Positions 1-8,531 of a DNA stretch of 37,482 nucleotides are shown here, in pieces (within the stretch, counting starts at the first letter, position 1; the number at the start of each line of letters is the position of its first letter). Position numbers and translations under genes: made by a program. The DNA comes from JAQVOO01 sp964524755 (GTDB lineage: Bacteria; Spirochaetota; Spirochaetia; Sphaerochaetales; Sphaerochaetaceae): the NCBI GenBank assembly GCA_964524755.1, contig CAZGDR010000015.1:1-37482 (forward strand), given 5' to 3'. The notes under the pieces are model-generated. The model saw only the letters and a program-made list of their open reading frames with translations, had not been told where the DNA came from and ran no database searches.

Positions 1-46
1 ATTATAATTTTATAATTTGGATTCACTTTAAAAATTCATCCTTTTA

Positions 47-65
47 TGTTGCATAGTGTTGCATA
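47..65. promoter_or_regulatory. Direct-repeat operator candidate upstream of ygfK
   Basis: Two copies of TGTTGCATA lie exactly 10 bp apart (47-55 and 57-65), one helical turn, and end about 7 bp before the -35 hexamer at 72. On the reverse strand this reads TGCAACA-N3-TGCAACA, the same motif found upstream of ygeW at 14563-14579. The position next to the -35 suggests an activator site. The regulator is unknown. Confidence 0.55.
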
Positions 66-71
66 AAAAGA

Positions 72-99
72 TTGACTTATGATGAAACTCCTTTACAAT
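72..99 (+). promoter_or_regulatory. Sigma-70-type promoter of ygfK-ssnA-ygeY
   Basis: TTGACT (72-77) and TACAAT (94-99) are separated by 16 bp, a good match to the vegetative consensus. Transcription would start near 106 and give a leader of about 46 nt. That leader contains a small hairpin, AGAGC-TTAC-GCTCT (107-120), and an AAGGAG ribosome-binding site before the start codon. Confidence 0.65.
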
Positions 100-151
100 A
101 AGGGGTAGAGCTTACGCTCTCACCAGCCCTATCCCAAGGAGTTTTATCGTT

Positions 152-3100
152 ATGGGAGATATCATGCGACCCGTTCCTTTTGAGGAACTCATACATAGAA
201 TATTTTCTGAATATCGTCAAAATAAAACTATTTTCGGTATCCATCAAGACCAATTTTGCAAACCAGACCCAACGAAAGGAATTACCGTATTTGGCCAAAA
301 ATGTGCGACCCCTTTAGGACCTGCTGCTGGTCCGCATACCCAGCTGGCACAGAACATTATCGTGAGCTACCTTGTCGGCGGCCGTTTTATTGAGTTGAAA
401 ACTGTGCAAAAGATGGATGATCTTATAATAGATAAGCCTTGTATCGATGCTCGAGACGAAGGCTATAACGTGGAATGGTCAACTGAATACACACTTCCTA
501 AAGCCCTTGATGAGTATGTGAAAGCTTGGGTGGTGCTCCATCTGTTAGAAAGTATATTTAATGGTGAAGCTGTAAAAACACCCTCCTTTATATTCAATAT
601 GAGTGTTGGGTATGATTTGGATGGCATTAAAACGCCAAAGATGCAAACGTTTATTGATTCCCTGCTTGACGCCAATCAAGCAGAGATATTTGTTGATTGT
701 ATTGCCTCTTTGCAGGCTATGCTAGGTGAAGGTTCCTTGTTTGAAGGCACTGAATGGGAGGGGATGGAGAAAAAACTGACATCCTTGCCAGAAAAGATCT
801 CTGCCCATATAAGTCCCTCAGTGACCATTAGCACCATGCATGGGTGTCCTCCAGACGAAATTGAAGCTATTTGCTCCTATATGTTGAACGAGAAAAAGCT
901 CAACACATTTGTGAAACTGAACCCGACATTGCTAGGTTTTGATCGAGTGCGAAAGATATTAGATGATCTTGGGTATGACTATATAGGGTTGAAACCTGAA
1001 TCATTTGATCATGATTTACAGTATGATGATGCTATCAAGATGCTCCATCGATTGGTTGATCTAGCTGCCTCAAAAAAACTTGGGTTTGGGGTTAAATTAA
1101 CTAATACCCTGGGGTCTGTAAACGATCAAGGAGTTCTTCCAGGTGCTGAAATGTACATGTCGGGTCGCATCTTGCTTCCCCTGAGCACTGGAGTCGGCGC
1201 TCTCCTCTCGAAAGAGTTCAAAGGAAAACTCCCTATATCATATAGTGGTGGCGCTAATGCTATGACCGTTCGTGATATTTTTGATACCGGAATTCGTCCC
1301 ATTACCCTCGCTACAGATATGCTTAAACCTGGCGGGTATGTGCGCATGAAACAGATGGTTGAAATTCTGGAGCAAGAGAGTAGGACCTGGGATGCTACGG
1401 ACGTTGATGTAACTAAACTTAATGAATTGGCGCTAAAATCTCGCTCATTAGAGGGGGTGCAGAAGAGTTTCAGAGGTAATGAAACAGTTAGCGTGCCTGA
1501 GCAACTCTCCTTGATTGATTGCTACATTGCTCCTTGCATAGAAGCTTGCCCAATTCACCAGAATGTACCTGATTATATTTATTTGGTAGGTAAGGGGCGT
1601 TATGCAGATGCCTTAGAAATAATTTATGATGCTAATGCACTCCCTAATCTGACGGGCTATATTTGTGACCATCAGTGCCAGTACCATTGTACAAGGTTAG
1701 ATTATGAAGGGACAGTGCAGATTCGAGAGATGAAGAAAATTGCGGCTGAGCAAGGTTTTGCCGAATACATCAAACGATGGGAAAAACCTGAAGATGCTGT
1801 TTTGAAAGCAGCCGTAATCGGAGCTGGACCAGCGGGGTTGGCCGCAGCCTACTTTTTAGCTCGAGCTGGTTTTGCGGTCACGGTATTTGAAAGAGAAAAA
1901 GATGCTGGGGGCATCACTCGATATGTAATTCCAACCTTCCGCTTTCCGGCGAGTGCCTTACAAGCCGACATAGATTTTATTGGTCAACATGGGGTTGAGT
2001 TTAAGTTTGGCATAGAGAGTTCTTCTGTGACAGTGGAAGCACTTCATAAAGAGGGGTATGAATATCTATTTTATGCCATAGGGGCAGAGATTGATAATGA
2101 AATTCCTCTGACTGGAGATAGAAGTCGTGTACACCCATCGTTAGCATTCCTCTCTCAATTTAATCGCAATCCAAAACAGATAACTCTAGGTAAGCGTGTA
2201 ATCGTCGTTGGTGGAGGAAATACAGCAATGGATGGGGCTCGAGCTGCTATCCGAGTTGAAGGGGTTGAAGAAGTTTCAGTGCTCTATCGACGAACCGAGA
2301 AGGAGATGCCTGCCGATTTAGAGGAATTTGGTAATGCCATTGCTGATGGAGTGAAATTCTATTTCCTCACTAATCCAGAATCATATGCTGAAGATGGCAC
2401 CTTAGTATGTCGAAAGATGACTTTAGGCGATCTAGATGCTTCTGGGCGTCGTAAGCCGGTCGCAACTGATGAGACCATAACCTTCCAAGCCGATGCCCTC
2501 ATCACCGCGATTGGTGAAAAAGTAGATAGCCAAGCACTTACGTGGTTTGGGGTCCCTATTGATGAGAAAGGGTGGCCGGCAGTCAAGAGTGATACCTTGG
2601 AAACTGTAGAAGAGGGGGTCTATGTAGTAGGTGATGCGCAAAGTGGTCCCTCAACAGTAGTTCGTTGTATAGCATCTGCCCGCAAAGCGGTAGAGGCCGC
2701 CATTGATTCAGTTCTAGGGCCAGAAGAGGATGATCACGATCATGAAGATGAAGAAGATTATAGTGCTGAAGAGCTTGATGCTATTGAAGAGGAAGAGAAT
2801 GAATTCTTTGCTGAAATACGAGCTAAAAAAGGCCTCTACCTAGCACCTGCCAAACATACAGATTCCGTAGAGGATTTTGCCAAACGAGAAGCTGCTCGGT
2901 GTCTTGAATGTTCTTATATCTGTAACAAGTGTGTTGAAGTGTGCCCGAACCGAGCTAATGTGGCTATCGATATGCGTCATCGTAATGATTTATACGATAA
3001 TCCTTTCCAGATTGTTCACCTCGATGCGTTCTGTAATGAATGTGGTAACTGTACCACATTCTGCCCTTGGGAAGGTTCGCCTTACCTCGATAAAATAACT

Positions 3101-3313
3101 CTTTTCAGTCGTAAAGATGACTTTGAGAATTCAGAAAACAATGGTTTTTTCTTAGATGAAAGAAATGTCTTGGTACGTTTTGGCGAGATTGTAGGGCCCC
3201 TGGAAATTACATCTGATGGGACGTTAGAGAGTGAACTACCTGAAGAGATCTCTGCTGTTATTGAGGAAATTATTTTGAATCATTCCTACCTGTTGGGCGC
3301 CGTCGAAGCATAA
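152..3313 (+). CDS. ygfK: YgfK, putative selenate reductase-family FAD/Fe-S oxidoreductase
   Basis: This is a full-length (1053 aa) homologue of E. coli YgfK, recognisable from the first residues (MGDIMRPVPFEEL) to the last (YLLGAVEA), which supports the ATG at 152. Residues 1 to about 440 form a dihydroorotate-dehydrogenase-like TIM barrel with a conserved HGCPP loop (Cys232). A GltD-like module follows, with cysteines 457, 462, 466, 505, 509 and 513, a dinucleotide-binding GAGPAG near 557 and a second GGGNTAMDG near 687. The C-terminus carries two [4Fe-4S] ferredoxin motifs (Cys917/920/924/927/931 and Cys961/964/967/971). An Asp/Glu/His-rich linker occupies about 856-887. The family is tied to anaerobic urate/purine catabolism and to selenium-dependent molybdenum hydroxylases. 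The 'selenate reductase' name is historical, and the exact reaction is unproven. It is cytoplasmic and probably passes NAD(P)H electrons to or from XdhD/YgfM. It is first in an operon with ssnA and ygeY. Confidence 0.95.
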   Translation: MGDIMRPVPFEELIHRIFSEYRQNKTIFGIHQDQFCKPDPTKGITVFGQKCATPLGPAAGPHTQLAQNIIVSYLVGGRFIELKTVQKMDDLIIDKPCIDARDEGYNVEWSTEYTLPKALDEYVKAWVVLHLLESIFNGEAVKTPSFIFNMSVGYDLDGIKTPKMQTFIDSLLDANQAEIFVDCIASLQAMLGEGSLFEGTEWEGMEKKLTSLPEKISAHISPSVTISTMHGCPPDEIEAICSYMLNEKKLNTFVKLNPTLLGFDRVRKILDDLGYDYIGLKPESFDHDLQYDDAIKMLHRLVDLAASKKLGFGVKLTNTLGSVNDQGVLPGAEMYMSGRILLPLSTGVGALLSKEFKGKLPISYSGGANAMTVRDIFDTGIRPITLATDMLKPGGYVRMKQMVEILEQESRTWDATDVDVTKLNELALKSRSLEGVQKSFRGNETVSVPEQLSLIDCYIAPCIEACPIHQNVPDYIYLVGKGRYADALEIIYDANALPNLTGYICDHQCQYHCTRLDYEGTVQIREMKKIAAEQGFAEYIKRWEKPEDAVLKAAVIGAGPAGLAAAYFLARAGFAVTVFEREKDAGGITRYVIPTFRFPASALQADIDFIGQHGVEFKFGIESSSVTVEALHKEGYEYLFYAIGAEIDNEIPLTGDRSRVHPSLAFLSQFNRNPKQITLGKRVIVVGGGNTAMDGARAAIRVEGVEEVSVLYRRTEKEMPADLEEFGNAIADGVKFYFLTNPESYAEDGTLVCRKMTLGDLDASGRRKPVATDETITFQADALITAIGEKVDSQALTWFGVPIDEKGWPAVKSDTLETVEEGVYVVGDAQSGPSTVVRCIASARKAVEAAIDSVLGPEEDDHDHEDEEDYSAEELDAIEEEENEFFAEIRAKKGLYLAPAKHTDSVEDFAKREAARCLECSYICNKCVEVCPNRANVAIDMRHRNDLYDNPFQIVHLDAFCNECGNCTTFCPWEGSPYLDKITLFSRKDDFENSENNGFFLDERNVLVRFGEIVGPLEITSDGTLESELPEEISAVIEEIILNHSYLLGAVEA

Positions 3314-3324
3314 GGAGAAGGAGA

Positions 3325-4656
3325 ATGGCAATTACAGTATTTTCGAATGCACGAGTGGTACAAACTAGGCCTCCATTTTCTGTGCAAGAATTAGTTGATG
3401 TGGTGGTCAAAGAAGACACAATTGTGGCGGTGGGAAAAAATGCCGGTTCTGCTTATCCCCAAGCGAAAGTATATGACGCTGCTGGCAAAACCATTATTCC
3501 AGGTCTCGTGTGCTCGCATCACCATTATTATTCGGGGTTATCTCGCGGCATGTTAGTACAAGCCGGAGCCCAAAATGATTTCATACAGGTATTAAAAGAG
3601 TGGTGGTGGCGTCTCGACCGTTCTCTTGATGAAGAAGCTATCTATTATAGTAGTTTGATTTGTTCCATTGATGCTATTGCGGCTGGAACGACAACCTGCA
3701 TTGATCACCATGCAAGCCCCTCTTTTATTAGTGGTTCTCTCGAAACCATTGCCAAAGGGATGCGAGAAGTTGGAGTGCGGGGAGCAACATGTTATGAGGT
3801 TACCGATCGCAATGGTGGGATGGACGAAGTTAAAGCGGGAGTTGCAGAGAATATTGCTTTTGCTAAGAGTGTCGATGCTGATCGCAAAGATGGGAAGAAG
3901 CCTTTGGTGGAAGCCATGATTGGTGGGCATGCCCCATTTACCATTCCCGATGCAGGCTTTGCACTTATGAAGGAAGCTTGTGAGAGTAGTGGGCGTGGTA
4001 TGCACCTCCATGTCGCAGAGGATAAGTACGATACCGTACATTCTCACCACTGGTATAATAAAGATATTATTGATCGTCTCGATAGTTTTGGTCTGCTCTC
4101 AGATAATACATTGCTGGTGCACGGACTATGGTTACAAGAGAGTGAGATAGAGTTACTCAACGAACGCAAGAGTTTTTTAGCCCATAATCCACGCAGTAAT
4201 ATGAACAACCATGTCGGCTATTGCCATAATTTAGGGCAGATTAATAAATCTGTCCTTGGCACTGATGGATGTGGTGGAAATATGTTCGAAGAGCTAAAGA
4301 TAGCCTTCTTTAAACATAAGGATGAAGGTGGTCCATGGTGGCCAAATGATTTTGTAACTATGCTAAGTCGCGGCAATGAAATTCTAGAACGTTATTTTGG
4401 GGAACAATTTGGTCGCATAGCTCCTGGATACAAGGCTGATATAACTATTTTAGATTACCAGAGTCCAACCCCTTGGGTTGCCGATAATGCGGCTACCCAC
4501 TTGGTGTGGGGGACAAGCAGTAATTGTGTTGATTCTGTAATGGTTGAAGGTCGTATGGTGATGGAACACCGTAGTTTTAATTTTGATATTCAAGAAATCT
4601 ACGCGAAAGCGGCTGAAGTCGCCAAGCGTGTTTGGAACAAGGTAGATACAGTATAA
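3325..4656 (+). CDS. ssnA: SsnA, putative aminohydrolase of the purine-catabolic cluster
   Basis: This 443 aa protein of the amidohydrolase superfamily (ATZ/TRZ-like, deaminase type) closely matches E. coli SsnA (442 aa). Visible metal ligands are the HxH pair His65/His67 in CSHHHYYSGL, His227/His229 in GMHLHVAED, the histidine in LVHGLWL and Asp314 in LGTDGCGG. The motif NPRSNMNNHVGY is typical of SsnA and separates it from ordinary guanine or cytosine deaminases. It starts 11 bp after the ygfK stop behind a doubled GGAGAAGGAG sequence, so it is co-transcribed. Family knowledge places it in the ygfK/xdhD/ygeY/ygeW set used for anaerobic urate degradation, where it probably hydrolyses a ring or amidine intermediate. 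Its substrate cannot be read from the sequence. Confidence 0.93.
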   Translation: MAITVFSNARVVQTRPPFSVQELVDVVVKEDTIVAVGKNAGSAYPQAKVYDAAGKTIIPGLVCSHHHYYSGLSRGMLVQAGAQNDFIQVLKEWWWRLDRSLDEEAIYYSSLICSIDAIAAGTTTCIDHHASPSFISGSLETIAKGMREVGVRGATCYEVTDRNGGMDEVKAGVAENIAFAKSVDADRKDGKKPLVEAMIGGHAPFTIPDAGFALMKEACESSGRGMHLHVAEDKYDTVHSHHWYNKDIIDRLDSFGLLSDNTLLVHGLWLQESEIELLNERKSFLAHNPRSNMNNHVGYCHNLGQINKSVLGTDGCGGNMFEELKIAFFKHKDEGGPWWPNDFVTMLSRGNEILERYFGEQFGRIAPGYKADITILDYQSPTPWVADNAATHLVWGTSSNCVDSVMVEGRMVMEHRSFNFDIQEIYAKAAEVAKRVWNKVDTV

Positions 4657-4699
4657 AATAGTTCCCTCGCAGGGGAAATGGAAGGAGAAGGAGTAAAAC

Positions 4700-5740
4700 A
4701 TGGTCATGCACGAACAGATTAGAAAGAAAGCGGCGGAATACCGACAGTATACCGCAGAAAACCTCTCAAAATTGGTTAAGGTTAAATCGTATAGCAGTAA
4801 AGAAGAAGAAGTTTGCCGGCTAATTGTCACCTTATTAGAGGAAGCTGGCTTTGATGAAGTAAGAATCGATGGATTAGGAAGCGTTATTGGCCGCGTCGGT
4901 TATGGCCCTAAACAGTTAGCATTTGACGCCCATGTCGATACCGTTGAAGTCGGTAATCTGGATAACTGGGACTTTGATCCGTTTAGTGGTGAAATAAAGG
5001 ATGGGAAGGTTTTTGGGCGAGGGTCTTCGGACCAAAAAGGTGGTGCTGCCTCAATGATCACCGCTGGCCGAATTCTTAAAGAACTCGGTTATGGTGGAGA
5101 GTATAGCGTCTATTTCACCTTTACGGTAATGGAAGAAGATTGTGATGGTATGTGCTGGAAATACCTGATTGAGGAAGAGAACTTTAAACCTGATTTAGTT
5201 GTTTCAACTGAACCCACTAGTTGCCAACTCTATCGTGGTCACCGTGGACGGATGGANNNNNNNNNNNNNNNNNNNNNNNNNNNNNNNNNNNNNNNNNNNN
5301 NNNNNNNNNNNNNNNNNNNNNNNNNNNNNNNNNNNNNNNNNNNNNNNNNNNNNNNNGAATATATTTCCAAGGCTACCGGTGATGATCCTAAAGAGATTGT
5401 AGTAGAAATGCCAATGTATGAAAAAGTAGGCTGGACGAAGAAGGATTATCATCAAGAACTCTATTTCCCGACTTGGAAAATTGATGAAGACCACTATCTA
5501 GTCCAAGCTGGGGTAGAGGCTCATAAAGCTTTGTTCAAAAAGAAACCAGTTATTGATAAGTGGACATTTAGTACCAACTTAGTGGCAACAACAGGCCGCC
5601 ATAAAATTCCAGCAATTGGGTTTGGGCCTGGAGATGAATCGCAAGCCCATGCTCCTAATGAAATTAACAGAGTTGATGATCTAGAAATTTGTGCTGCATT
5701 TTATGCTATGCTGCCCTATAGTCTTGAAGGAAAGAACTAG
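4700..5740 (+). CDS. ygeY: YgeY, M20-family metallohydrolase (interrupted by assembly gap)
   Basis: This is a homologue of E. coli YgeY (about 403 aa), a zinc-dependent M20/ArgE/DapE-type hydrolase of the purine-catabolic cluster. Metal-site motifs are present before the gap: DAHVDT (His78, Asp80), RGSSDQKGG (Asp111) and MEEDCDG (Glu145/146). FSTNLVATTGRHKIP and the C-terminal HAPNE lie after it. A 100-N run (5257-5356) replaces the dimerisation (lid) domain. Alignment from memory to E. coli YgeY puts roughly 90-100 residues between the flanking conserved blocks, where the N run allows only 33, so the gap length is a placeholder and the apparent open frame across it is accidental. The start at 4700 has GGAGAAGGAG upstream, and an ATG at 4706 is the alternative. 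The predicted role is amide or ureido hydrolysis late in the pathway. Confidence 0.9.
   Translation: MVMHEQIRKKAAEYRQYTAENLSKLVKVKSYSSKEEEVCRLIVTLLEEAGFDEVRIDGLGSVIGRVGYGPKQLAFDAHVDTVEVGNLDNWDFDPFSGEIKDGKVFGRGSSDQKGGAASMITAGRILKELGYGGEYSVYFTFTVMEEDCDGMCWKYLIEEENFKPDLVVSTEPTSCQLYRGHRGRMXXXXXXXXXXXXXXXXXXXXXXXXXXXXXXXXXXEYISKATGDDPKEIVVEMPMYEKVGWTKKDYHQELYFPTWKIDEDHYLVQAGVEAHKALFKKKPVIDKWTFSTNLVATTGRHKIPAIGFGPGDESQAHAPNEINRVDDLEICAAFYAMLPYSLEGKN
5257..5356. other. Assembly gap (100 N) inside ygeY
   Basis: Exactly 100 undetermined bases. This is the conventional placeholder for a scaffold gap of unknown size. Family length suggests that about 270-300 bp are really missing. Confidence 0.97.
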
Positions 5741-5781
5741 AAATTGAACTTAATCCATTGTATACTTAAGCTACTGAGGTT

Positions 5782-5919
5782 ACTTGGCACAAAGTCTTGT
5801 GCCAAGTCCCATTCCCACCATGGTCCCCTCTCCCATCATGGATGGGTCTTCTCCCAGGAGAGGCTCCGCGGGGTTGTCTAACCCGGTGACACAATGTAGA
5901 ACGATCAGGAGGGTCGCTT
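5782..5919 (+). ncRNA. Structured 5' leader of the xanthine dehydrogenase operon (Moco-riboswitch candidate)
   Basis: The 179-nt intergenic region before the molybdenum subunit is unusually GC-rich and full of pairing. A perfect 11-bp hairpin (acttggcacaa/ttgtgccaagt, 5782-5792 with 5797-5807) is followed by cccatc/gatggg (5832-5846) and gggtt/aaccc (5871-5884). The ribosome-binding site AGGAGGG (5907-5913) could pair with CCCUCU at about 5826-5831, which would allow translational control. None of the hairpins has a U-tract, so simple termination is unlikely. Location in front of a molybdenum-cofactor enzyme makes a Moco riboswitch the natural guess. I could not verify the consensus by eye, so this is a structured-leader call with a tentative identity. 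The only -10-like hexamer nearby is TATACT (5761-5766), with no good -35. Confidence 0.45.
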
Positions 5920-8058
5920 ATGGCGAAGAAACCGATCGGAGCTCCGATGCGCAGAATAGATGCCGTATCTAAGGCTTCAGGCGCAGAAAAGTATCTGTCT
6001 GACATGTACTTTGAAGGTATGCTCTATGCACGTATGGTGCGTTCAGGTATACCTCGAGGAAACATCACCCATATTTCATTACCACCTCTTCCCGATGGGT
6101 ATCGATTTATTACATATAAAGATATTCCTGAAGGTGGAAAGAATGAATTAGTGATGATTAAAAAAGACTATCATTGCTTTGCTGAAGATGAAGTGCGGTA
6201 TATCGGAGAGACCATTGGGCTCTTAGTTGGACCTGACCGGTCTGTCTTAGCTGATTTACTCGAAGAAATAGAAATTACGTATGAAAGACTTACCCCAGCC
6301 ATAACAATTGAGGAAGGGCTCTCCTGTAAAGGTGGCGCTTTTGTTGGTGAGGACAACCTTTATTGTGATTTCACCATCAATAAGGGTGATGTAGATGAGG
6401 TCTTGTCTCAGGCTGACCGGATTATTGAAGATGAGATTATTACTGGGTGGCAAGAACATGTACACTTAGAGACGAACGCTGCTCTGGCAATGCCAGAAGG
6501 AGATACGTTTGCGGTCTATGTTAGTGCCCAATGTCCATTTTATGTACGAAAATCGATTGCTGGGCTCATTAACCGTTCTCCTGAGGATGTGATTGTGCGT
6601 CAAACCACTACGGGAGGAGCTTTCGGGGGCAAGGAACACTTTCCTGATGTCCTGGCCGGACCAGTGTTGGTGGCGGCCTATGTGCTTAGAAAACCAGTCC
6701 AGCTAGTTTTCGACCGACACGAAGATGGAGCTTTCAGTGTAAAACGCCACCCCAGTAGAACCTTGTTTAAAACAGCTTTAGATAAGCAAGGTAATATTTT
6801 GGGTATGGATATCGATGTTGTCTATAATGCTGGTGGATATGAGAGTTGTTCCTATGTAGTCTTACAGCGTGGTGTATTTCATGCTACTGGTGTCTATAAT
6901 ATTCCGGTTTCTCGTGTGCGCGGTCGGGCAGTAGCTACTAATACTTTCCCAAGCGATGCCTTTAGAGGATTTGGTGCGCCTCAAACATTATTTGCGATAG
7001 AAACTCACCTGTGCCACCTAGCCAATGAGTTAAAAATAGATCCTTTAGAACTCAAAAGTAAATATTTTATTAAGCAAGGTGAGACAACTGTTACCAACGG
7101 ACATATATTTGAAAAAGTTGTGATTCCAGAGATGTTAGAGCAGGTCAAGAAGGCTAGTAAATATGATCGTAAAAGCAAGACATACCAACGCGGTAGTGGC
7201 AAGGGCATAGGGCTCTCCTTTTATAATCATGGGGGAGCCTTTACTGGTAATGGCGAGCAGATGATTATTAAGGCTAAGGCTCGCTTGCATAAACGCGCCG
7301 ATGGGTTTGTTGAAATCCTAGTGGGTAGTACCGAAATGGGGCAGGGGTTACAAACTGCCTTCACCAAGATAGTTGCAGATGTCTTAGATATTGATCGAAA
7401 ATGGGTGGTATATCCCAATCCCGATACTTCTCTAGTCTCTGATAGTGGTCCTACTGTTGCCAGTCGTTCCACCATGATCGTTGGGAAACTGCTTGAAAAT
7501 GCGGCATTGAAAATGAAAGAACGGTGGGATGAAGCTGAAGACTTTTATACTGAAGATGATTATGTACATCCAGAGGGGCATCCATGGAATCAGGAAACAT
7601 TCCAGGGTGATGCCTATATTGCCTACGGTTGGGGAGTATGTGCCGTTGAAGTTGAGGTGGACTCTCTTACTAATGAGGTGATTACGAAAGGAATCTGGTC
7701 GAGTCACGATGTTGGAGTTCCTATTGATGAACTAGTGGTACATGGCCAGGTGAATGGAGGTATAATTCAGAGCCTCGGTTATGCCGCTATGGAAAAACTA
7801 GATTTTCATCCTACAAAAGGGTTTAAACAGATTGGACTTTCTGATTATATCATACCTACCAGTATGGATTTTCCCGAGCAAAGTTCTTCCCTTGTACACA
7901 ATCCTTACCCCTACGGTCCTTCTGGGGCGAAAGGAATGGGTGAATTGGTTTTTAATGGAGCTTCAGCAGCATTTGTAGATGCTGTATCTCGAGCTATCGA
8001 CAAAGATATACGGGCAATTCCCATTCCGCCCGAAACTATAACGGAGCTACTAGTATGA
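5920..8058 (+). CDS. xdhA: Xanthine dehydrogenase, molybdenum-binding subunit
   Basis: This 712 aa large subunit of the xanthine oxidase family binds the Mo-molybdopterin cofactor and hydroxylates hypoxanthine/xanthine. Signature segments are GGAFGGKE (232-239), RGFGAPQ in the middle of the protein, TEMGQG, and GAKGMGE near the C-terminus, where Glu675 aligns with the catalytic base of the family. The start follows AGGAGGG with 6-nt spacing. The stop overlaps the 2Fe-2S subunit start by 4 bp (ATGA), so this is the first gene of a split three-subunit enzyme (Mo, then 2Fe-2S, then FAD), as in E. coli XdhABC but with a different order. It is cytoplasmic. Substrate specificity within the family (xanthine, nicotinate or other heterocycle) cannot be proven, but the neighbours favour purines. 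Confidence 0.9.
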   Translation: MAKKPIGAPMRRIDAVSKASGAEKYLSDMYFEGMLYARMVRSGIPRGNITHISLPPLPDGYRFITYKDIPEGGKNELVMIKKDYHCFAEDEVRYIGETIGLLVGPDRSVLADLLEEIEITYERLTPAITIEEGLSCKGGAFVGEDNLYCDFTINKGDVDEVLSQADRIIEDEIITGWQEHVHLETNAALAMPEGDTFAVYVSAQCPFYVRKSIAGLINRSPEDVIVRQTTTGGAFGGKEHFPDVLAGPVLVAAYVLRKPVQLVFDRHEDGAFSVKRHPSRTLFKTALDKQGNILGMDIDVVYNAGGYESCSYVVLQRGVFHATGVYNIPVSRVRGRAVATNTFPSDAFRGFGAPQTLFAIETHLCHLANELKIDPLELKSKYFIKQGETTVTNGHIFEKVVIPEMLEQVKKASKYDRKSKTYQRGSGKGIGLSFYNHGGAFTGNGEQMIIKAKARLHKRADGFVEILVGSTEMGQGLQTAFTKIVADVLDIDRKWVVYPNPDTSLVSDSGPTVASRSTMIVGKLLENAALKMKERWDEAEDFYTEDDYVHPEGHPWNQETFQGDAYIAYGWGVCAVEVEVDSLTNEVITKGIWSSHDVGVPIDELVVHGQVNGGIIQSLGYAAMEKLDFHPTKGFKQIGLSDYIIPTSMDFPEQSSSLVHNPYPYGPSGAKGMGELVFNGASAAFVDAVSRAIDKDIRAIPIPPETITELLV

Positions 8059-8531
8059 CAAGCGAGATACAATTTGAGTTAAATGGAGAAGAGGTCTCCA
8101 TCACCGTTAATCCCCTTAAAAGACTTTTAGATGTACTGCGGGAAGATTTTGGACTTACTGGCACAAAAGAAGCTTGTGGCGAAGGGGAGTGTGGGGCATG
8201 TTCAGTCCTTAAGGACGGTAAAATTATTACCACCTGTATGGTGCCGATAGGTGCCGTGCAGGGCTGTAGCATCATGACCATTGAGGGGTTACGTGAGACA
8301 AACCGTGGTAAATGTATCATTGAGGCTTTTGCCGACGGAGGCGCGGTCCAATGTGGATTTTGTATTCCTGGGATGGTGATCGCAACTGAAAGCTTATTGG
8401 ATTCAAATCCCCATCCCACTGATGATGAGATTCGTTTAGGGATTTCGGGAAATCTATGCCGATGTACCGGCTATGATCTAGTTGTAGAGAGCGTGCAGCT
8501 CGCCGCGAAGCGAGGGAATGGACTATGGTAG
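8055..8531 (+). CDS. xdhC: Xanthine dehydrogenase, [2Fe-2S] subunit
   Basis: This 158 aa small subunit carries both canonical [2Fe-2S] clusters of molybdenum hydroxylases. Cys41, Cys46, Cys49 and Cys61 (CGEGECGAC plus a later Cys) bind the plant-ferredoxin-type cluster. Cys100, Cys103, Cys135 and Cys137 (QCGFC and CRCTGY) bind the proximal cluster. Its length matches the stand-alone subunits (about 155-165 aa). It overlaps the molybdenum subunit by 4 bp upstream and the FAD subunit by 7 bp downstream, which indicates translational coupling and fixed stoichiometry. It relays electrons from the molybdenum site to the FAD subunit. The intact cysteines contrast with the cysteine-free equivalent domain of XdhD further along. 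Confidence 0.94.
   Translation: MTSEIQFELNGEEVSITVNPLKRLLDVLREDFGLTGTKEACGEGECGACSVLKDGKIITTCMVPIGAVQGCSIMTIEGLRETNRGKCIIEAFADGGAVQCGFCIPGMVIATESLLDSNPHPTDDEIRLGISGNLCRCTGYDLVVESVQLAAKRGNGLW

Noticed and set aside
3592..4050. 152-codon open frame on the - strand within ssnA
   Set aside because: It is antisense to a strongly conserved gene, has no ribosome-binding site and has no recognisable protein features.
5782..5807. 11-bp hairpin after ygeY as a rho-independent terminator
   Set aside because: It is followed by CCCATTCCCACC, not a U-tract, and by more structure leading into the next gene, so it is better treated as part of the leader.
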